Assembly: GCA_963422385.1 (NCBI GenBank)
Contig: OY729432.1
Location: 2,914,001 to 2,978,000 of the forward strand
Direction: 5' to 3'
Source: JAJDTQ01 sp963422385
GTDB taxonomy: Bacteria; Desulfobacterota; Binatia; UBA9968; JAJDTQ01
Length of the DNA stretch: 64,000 nucleotides
Positions 59,640-64,000 of the stretch are shown piece by piece; within the stretch, counting starts at the first letter, position 1; each line of letters opens with the position of its first letter. The notes beneath the pieces are model-generated. The model worked only from the letters and a program-made list of their open reading frames with translations, was not told the origin of the DNA and did no database searches. A program made the translations under genes and the position numbers.

Positions 59640-59945
59640 GGTGCGCGCCACGCCACGTTCCATGAGCTCTCCGCGCATCAATATTGAGCGGCCGAGCTTC
59701 GCGCCCCGCGCGAGACAGTCGATCCAGGCCACGCTGTAGACCCGGTCTCGGGACGAAGGTGGTCTCGACCGGCCGCGGCCGGAAGCTCGCGGACAAAATC
59801 CCGCCCGTCAGGCCCATCCCGCCGAGGGTGGCGCGAAAGAGGTCGGCGTTCTCCGTGCGGCTGCACTCCCGTATCTCGCCGTCCGCGGCCGCCAGCGTCA
59901 GCGATTCCACTTGCGCGCCGAAGGGCCCGTCGCGTTGTTGGGGAC
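59640..59945 (-). pseudogene. FAD-linked oxidase (DprE1-like) fragment
   Basis: Minus-strand pieces GAQVESLTLAAADGEIRE, ENADLFRATLGGMGLTGGI and, in another frame, VYSVAWIDCLARGAKLGRSI belong to the decaprenylphosphoryl-ribose-oxidase-like branch of FAD-linked oxidases. The FAD-binding N-terminus and the C-terminal half are missing, and a frame change with loss lies near 59745. The 5' side is fused to the end of the AlkA-like gene. Confidence 0.7.
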
Positions 59946-60935
59946 GCACGGGGCGGGATTTTCGGGATGTCTCGAGCCGCGCGGGCCATTTTCGGCGCCG
60001 CCGGGCCTGGTTGCGTTGCGGCGTGTCGCCAGCTCGGCGTAGCAGTACGCCAGGGCCAACCCGCGGTAGGGCCGCCAGCGTTCGGCAAAGGCGCGCATTT
60101 CGGCCTCGGTTGCTTTGCCGGTTTTGCCCAACAGGCCTTGGGCGAGGTATTTGACCACTCCCAGATCCCCGGCCGGAAATACATCGTGGCGCGCCAGGCC
60201 GCGCATCAGCGCGGTTTCGGCCGACCAGCGACCGATGCCCTTGATTTCGGTCAAACGCTCTACGGCCTCTTCGTCGGACAGCGCGGCCAACCCGGCAGCC
60301 GCGGTCGAGAACGGCGCGCGCGGGGCGAAGATGTCGCCGAGGCGGATCAGCGTGCCCGCCTTGGCATTGCTCAGCCGAAAGCCGCGCATGGCCTCCATGC
60401 TCTGGGCGGCGAAACGGCGCGGCTCGGGAAACCCGTAGTAGGTGCGCCCCCGGCGGCGCCACTTGCGGCCCAATCTTTCGACGATCTCCTTCTTGATCGA
60501 ATACGCGAAAGTGAGGTTGACCTGTTGGGAGAGAACGGCGGTGACCAGCGCTTCGAACAGCGTCGGGCTGGAGGTGATGCGCAGCCCGCGAAAGCGGGTC
60601 ACCAGCGGCGCCAGCATCCCGTCCTTGCGCGCCAGGCGGTAGAACGGCTTGAGATCAAGGTCGGTGCACAGGATGTGCCGGATCTGCGCCTCGAACCCGG
60701 CCCGTTCGACAGGCGTCCTGGACGGGCTGTGCAGTGCCACGGCGAGCCGGGGCCTGGCCACCGTGCCGACATCGGTCACCGTGGCCAGCGCGATTTGCCG
60801 GCCGGCCACGAGCAGGCGTTGGTATTGACGTCCCTCGACGAGATCGACGTTCTCGCTCGCAAAGCGCATGAAGCGCGCGGCGGTGAAATCAAACGAATAC
60901 GGCGCCCGCGGGACGAGGTGGAACGAATGCGTCAT
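59898..60935 (-). CDS. HhH-GPD DNA glycosylase, AlkA-like, with altered C-terminus
   Basis: A 345-residue protein from ATG 60935 (MTHSFHLVPRAPYSF). An N-terminal AlkA-type domain precedes the HhH-GPD domain: VTAVLSQQVNLTFA, the hairpin LTEIKGIGRWSAETALM and the catalytic Asp in VFPAGDLGVVKYL. It excises alkylated bases. The normal end is near CYAELATRR; after that the frame runs ~40 residues through non-homologous sequence into the oxidase remnant, so a deletion fused the two genes. Catalytic parts are intact, so activity is probable. There is no iron-sulfur cluster motif. Confidence 0.78.
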   Translation of the reverse strand: MTHSFHLVPRAPYSFDFTAARFMRFASENVDLVEGRQYQRLLVAGRQIALATVTDVGTVARPRLAVALHSPSRTPVERAGFEAQIRHILCTDLDLKPFYRLARKDGMLAPLVTRFRGLRITSSPTLFEALVTAVLSQQVNLTFAYSIKKEIVERLGRKWRRRGRTYYGFPEPRRFAAQSMEAMRGFRLSNAKAGTLIRLGDIFAPRAPFSTAAAGLAALSDEEAVERLTEIKGIGRWSAETALMRGLARHDVFPAGDLGVVKYLAQGLLGKTGKATEAEMRAFAERWRPYRGLALAYCYAELATRRNATRPGGAENGPRGSRHPENPAPCVPNNATGPSARKWNR

Positions 60936-61177
60936 GGAATGGGCCGAGTGCGGGTGAAGACGAGTTGCACCGACGCGTAATATGCGGCATTGCCGCATCC
61001 ATCTCAAGACCGGAAGCATCGCCCCGGACGCTCCGGCGCTTCATTGACAGGCTCGGATACGAATGCGTGAACAAGACGCTCCGGGCGACAAGGTCCGGGT
61101 CCATTTGCGACTCCACTGCCATTGGCAATGTATGCCGGTTCACGTTAGAGGAAGGATAGGATGCTATCGGGTGGCGC

Positions 61178-62320
61178 GTGACGAAATTGAAGACTCCTTT
61201 GTGCGACGTGCTCGGCATCGAGCACCCGGTTATCCAGGCGGGAATGGGCTGGGACAGCCGCGGGTCCACCACTCCGCCGAAGCTGGTGGCGGCGGTGTCC
61301 AACGCGGGAGGTCTGGGCGTCATCGGAGGCAGCCCGCTGCAGCCGGAATTCATACGAGAACGCATCCGGCTGACCCGGGAGTTGACGGACCGGCCTTTCG
61401 GCGTGGACATCACCTTGCCGAGGCTGGCGCAGACACCCCATGCGGACGTCGGCAACGTCCGGGAGTTTCTGGAGCGGACGCATCCCGAGCACGTGAGCTT
61501 CGTGGGGGAGGCCATCGAGGCGTTCGGGCTGGAGACGCAAGGCCCCGATCGGTGGTCCAAGGTCAAGACGCCGGATATGGTGCGGCGTCAGTTGGACGTG
61601 GTCCTGGAAGAGGAGGTGCCGGTGCTGGCGGTGGGCTTGGGGGATACCGCGGAGGTGGTCCCCATGGCTCACGCCCGGGGCATGAAGGTCCTGGCCCTTT
61701 GCGGCAACGTGAAGCAGGCGGTGGGACACGCGGCCAACGGCGTGGACGTGATCGTCGCCCAAGGTTACGAGGCCGGAGGCCACACCGGGAGAATTGCGAA
61801 CTTTCCCCTGATACCGCAGGTGGTGGACGCGGTTCGTCCGGCTCCGGTGGTGACCGCCGGGGGAATCGCCGATGGCCGTGGCCTTGCGGCCGCGCTGAGC
61901 CTGGGGGCGGTGGGTGTCTGGTGTGGAACGGTTTTCCTGGCGAGCCGCGAGAGTGAGATCCATGACGATTACAAGAGCCAGCTCATCCAGGGAAGAACCG
62001 AGGACTTCGTGCTCGATCGTTACCCCAGCGGCAAGCCGAGCCGCCACTACCGCAGCCCGGTGATCCGGAAGTGGGAGGCGTCGGGCTTGCAGGCATTGGA
62101 GATGCCGTTTCAGGGCATGCTCAACGATCAGTTCCGGGTGGCCGCCGAAAGCGGCAAACGGGTGGACGTCTTGAGCGTTCCGGGAGGGCAGATCGCGGGG
62201 TTGCTCGGAGAAAGGGACGTGCGGCCCGCCGGCGAGATCGTGGAGACCATGGTCCGCGAAGCCGCGGAGGTGCTCAGAGCCGGGGCGGCTCTGGTGGCGG
62301 GCGACGGCGGTTCCGGGTGA
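61178..62320 (+). CDS. Nitronate monooxygenase family protein
   Basis: A 380-residue FMN-binding TIM barrel starting at GTG 61178. It has VIQAGMGWDSRGST, GGLGVIGGSPLQPEF, the phosphate/flavin site QGYEAGGHTGRI with the catalytic His, and VTAGGIADGRGLAAALSLGAVGVW. It oxidises alkyl nitronates or acts as a related FMN oxidoreductase. A 6-codon leader frame (ATG 61161 to TGA 61179) with an AGGAAGG site overlaps the GTG start and may couple translation. The hydantoinase-B gene follows after 80 bp in the same direction. Confidence 0.8.
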   Translation: MTKLKTPLCDVLGIEHPVIQAGMGWDSRGSTTPPKLVAAVSNAGGLGVIGGSPLQPEFIRERIRLTRELTDRPFGVDITLPRLAQTPHADVGNVREFLERTHPEHVSFVGEAIEAFGLETQGPDRWSKVKTPDMVRRQLDVVLEEEVPVLAVGLGDTAEVVPMAHARGMKVLALCGNVKQAVGHAANGVDVIVAQGYEAGGHTGRIANFPLIPQVVDAVRPAPVVTAGGIADGRGLAAALSLGAVGVWCGTVFLASRESEIHDDYKSQLIQGRTEDFVLDRYPSGKPSRHYRSPVIRKWEASGLQALEMPFQGMLNDQFRVAAESGKRVDVLSVPGGQIAGLLGERDVRPAGEIVETMVREAAEVLRAGAALVAGDGGSG

Positions 62321-62400
62321 TCGAGGAGCGCATGAGCGGGGTCGCAGCCGGCAGGCAACGGGTTGAGACCTGCGCGAGAGTTTAACCGCGAGGACGGAAG

Positions 62401-64000
62401 ATGAATGTCGATCCGGTCAAGTATGAAGTTTTCCTGCACCGATTGTGGGCCATCGGGGAGGAAGGGCGCCAGACCCTCCAGCGGGTGACCGCTTCTCCCA
62501 TCGTGGCCCAGGGCGGCGAGGTCATGAGCTCGTTCTACGATACCGAAGGGAAGATGGTGCTCGCCTGCTCGGGCCACTTGAGGTTTGCCGGCGCCACCTC
62601 CGATGCCATCAGGTACCTCATCGAGTGGTATGGCGAGTCGCCGGGCTTTCATGACGGCGATCAGATCTTTTTCAACGATCCCTACGTGGCCGGGTCCCAT
62701 ACCTACGACATGATGGTCATCAAGCCCATCTTTCACGGCGGCGAGCTGATCGCCTGGACCGCCACCAGCACCCACACGGCCGACACCGGCGGACTGCTGC
62801 GGGGCGCCGCTTCCGAGATCTTCCACGAAGGCATCCGCATCCTCGGGATCAAGGTGGTGGAGAAGGGCGAGTTTCGCGAGGACATCTTCCGAACGTTGAC
62901 CGAGCAGTGCCGCGACCCGCAGTACGTGGGCCTCGACGTGAAGGCGATGATCGCCGGCAACAACGTGTGCGGCAAGCGGTACCTGGAGCTGTTGGAGAAG
63001 TTCGGCCCGGAGTTCATCGCGGCCGCAGGCCGGAAGACCATCCGGAACTCGGAGGAGATGGCGCGCGCCAAGCTCCGGTCCCTTCCTGACGGCCGGTGGG
63101 TGTCGCGAATCTATACCACGGCTCTGAACAAGCAGACGAGCAAGGCCATGCCCATCCGGGTCATGTGCACGGCCACCAAGGAGGGGGACCGGCTGAAGCT
63201 GGATTTTGCGGACAGCAGTCCGCAGATGGCCAACGATGCGAATTCCACCCTGCCCGGCACCATCGCCCACGTGGGTGTCGCACTGACCAATACACTTTTC
63301 TGGGACGTGCCCTGGAGCGACGGAAAGCTTGCGCCGGTGGAAGTATCCGTGCCCGAGGGGTCCGTGCTCAACTGCGTGTTTCCCGCGGCATGCGGGTTTG
63401 CGCCCTGGATCGGCGAGAAGCTCGTTGCGGCCGTGGTCGAATGCGTGGCGAAGATGCTTTTTGCCGCCGGCCGCATCGACGACGTCAACGCGAGCTGGTA
63501 CGGCCTCTGGGCCGCCGGCGGACCGGGGTATTTTCCCGGAGGCACCAACCGGGAGGGTATCCGCACCGCCCAGGGGATCTACGACATTCACGGCGGCGGC
63601 CTGGGCGCGGCGCCGCACCGGGACGGCGTCAACACCGGCGGGCACATGAACATCCCGTCCGGAGGCATCAGCGACGTGGAGCGAATCGAGATGCAATATC
63701 CGCTCCTGTACTTCACCCGCAACCACAACATGGACGGCCCGGGAGCCGGCAAGTACCGCGGCGGACTGGGAAGCTTCCGCGTCACCATGGTGTACGGCTC
63801 CCGGGATTTCACCAATGACTACAAGCCCTACGGCGGCATCCCTCAGGGCGCCTTCGGACTGTTCGGCGGGTACCCCGTGGGGAGCGGGGCGTTCCGGGCC
63901 CTCTTCACCCCGGCCGCGGACGTGCTGGATCGAATGAAGGGCGGCGACTATCCCATCCGGCCGGACCAGATCGTCGACGACGGTTGGGGCGAGGTGCACG
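62401..64000 (+). CDS. Hydantoinase B/oxoprolinase family protein (partial, runs off the right edge)
   Basis: From ATG 62401, after GAGGACGGAAG, the frame stays open for 533 codons to the end of the window. It starts MNVDPVKYEVFLHRLWAIGE and has SSFYDTEGKMVLACSGHL, the family hallmark FFNDPYVAGSHTYDM, WTATSTHTADTGG, FADSSPQMANDANSTLPG and KYRGGLGSFRV. Hydantoinase-B/HyuB and acetone-carboxylase-type subunits of ~550-600 residues hydrolyse 5-membered cyclic amides or take part in ATP-driven carboxylation, usually with a HyuA partner. No HyuA is upstream, so a partner may lie to the right. Confidence 0.85.
   Translation, partial: MNVDPVKYEVFLHRLWAIGEEGRQTLQRVTASPIVAQGGEVMSSFYDTEGKMVLACSGHLRFAGATSDAIRYLIEWYGESPGFHDGDQIFFNDPYVAGSHTYDMMVIKPIFHGGELIAWTATSTHTADTGGLLRGAASEIFHEGIRILGIKVVEKGEFREDIFRTLTEQCRDPQYVGLDVKAMIAGNNVCGKRYLELLEKFGPEFIAAAGRKTIRNSEEMARAKLRSLPDGRWVSRIYTTALNKQTSKAMPIRVMCTATKEGDRLKLDFADSSPQMANDANSTLPGTIAHVGVALTNTLFWDVPWSDGKLAPVEVSVPEGSVLNCVFPAACGFAPWIGEKLVAAVVECVAKMLFAAGRIDDVNASWYGLWAAGGPGYFPGGTNREGIRTAQGIYDIHGGGLGAAPHRDGVNTGGHMNIPSGGISDVERIEMQYPLLYFTRNHNMDGPGAGKYRGGLGSFRVTMVYGSRDFTNDYKPYGGIPQGAFGLFGGYPVGSGAFRALFTPAADVLDRMKGGDYPIRPDQIVDDGWGEVH

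Overview
The window is GC-rich DNA from a Gram-negative bacterium: it carries a sigma-54/PspF-controlled pspABC operon, a tripartite tricarboxylate transporter, a secreted trypsin-like protease and many oxygenase, decarboxylase and amidohydrolase genes. The gene mix recalls genomes of uncultured soil or marine-sponge lineages (Tectomicrobia/delta-like or other Proteobacteria-related groups). That assignment is an inference with low confidence.

Layout. 1-7739: a tightly coupled operon, cut by the left edge, that looks like a defence or restriction system. It encodes a coiled-coil McrB-like AAA+ protein, a DUF2357/McrC-like partner, an Hsp70-like protein and a fifth small gene disrupted by an IS630 element. 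7743-9798: a bicupin dioxygenase and a DapA/NahE-like aldolase. 9799-19645: a decayed stretch with a broken asnS, two ISAs1-type transposase remnants, an M29-like gene with an in-frame TGA, an amidohydrolase, DUF3891 and YciI-like genes, a MobC-like gene, and a Sel1-repeat/peptidoglycan-binding/trypsin fusion. 19706-21563: a compact type II restriction-modification pair (XcyI-like). 21689-24359: an MFS transporter, an ornithine-cyclodeaminase-family gene and a peptidase fragment. 24397-27510: nested mobile DNA with two IS630-type families and part of a MITE.

27988-39234 (minus strand): a long catabolic set of a DapA-like aldolase, three amidohydrolases, TctABC transport genes, two bicupins and a dihydroxyphthalate-decarboxylase-like protein. 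39580-41502: a second type II restriction-modification pair (NotI-like) whose nuclease is frameshifted. 41524-52342 (plus strand): a second catabolic set of a CmcJ-like oxygenase, tandem RidA, DapA-like, TenA/PqqC-like and bicupin genes, UbiD, a dihydroxyphthalate-decarboxylase-like gene, a second UbiD, GST and a flavoprotein. 52343-58081: a lower-GC patch, the psp operon with divergent pspF, and an MFS transporter. 58081-64000: a MOSC protein, a membrane protein, an AlkA-like glycosylase joined to a broken FAD oxidase, a nitronate monooxygenase, and a hydantoinase-B/oxoprolinase gene running off the right edge.

Two themes run through the window. First, the two catabolic sets use the same parts list (bicupin oxygenases, non-oxidative decarboxylases, retro-aldolase-type enzymes, amidohydrolases), which suggests related routes for breaking down aromatic or heteroaromatic acids; the substrates cannot be read from sequence. 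Second, a small MITE family has terminal repeats matching those of a decayed IS630-type element. Its copies sit exactly at gene ends, where they supply stop codons to four genes, the start codon of one and the C-terminal tail of PspF.
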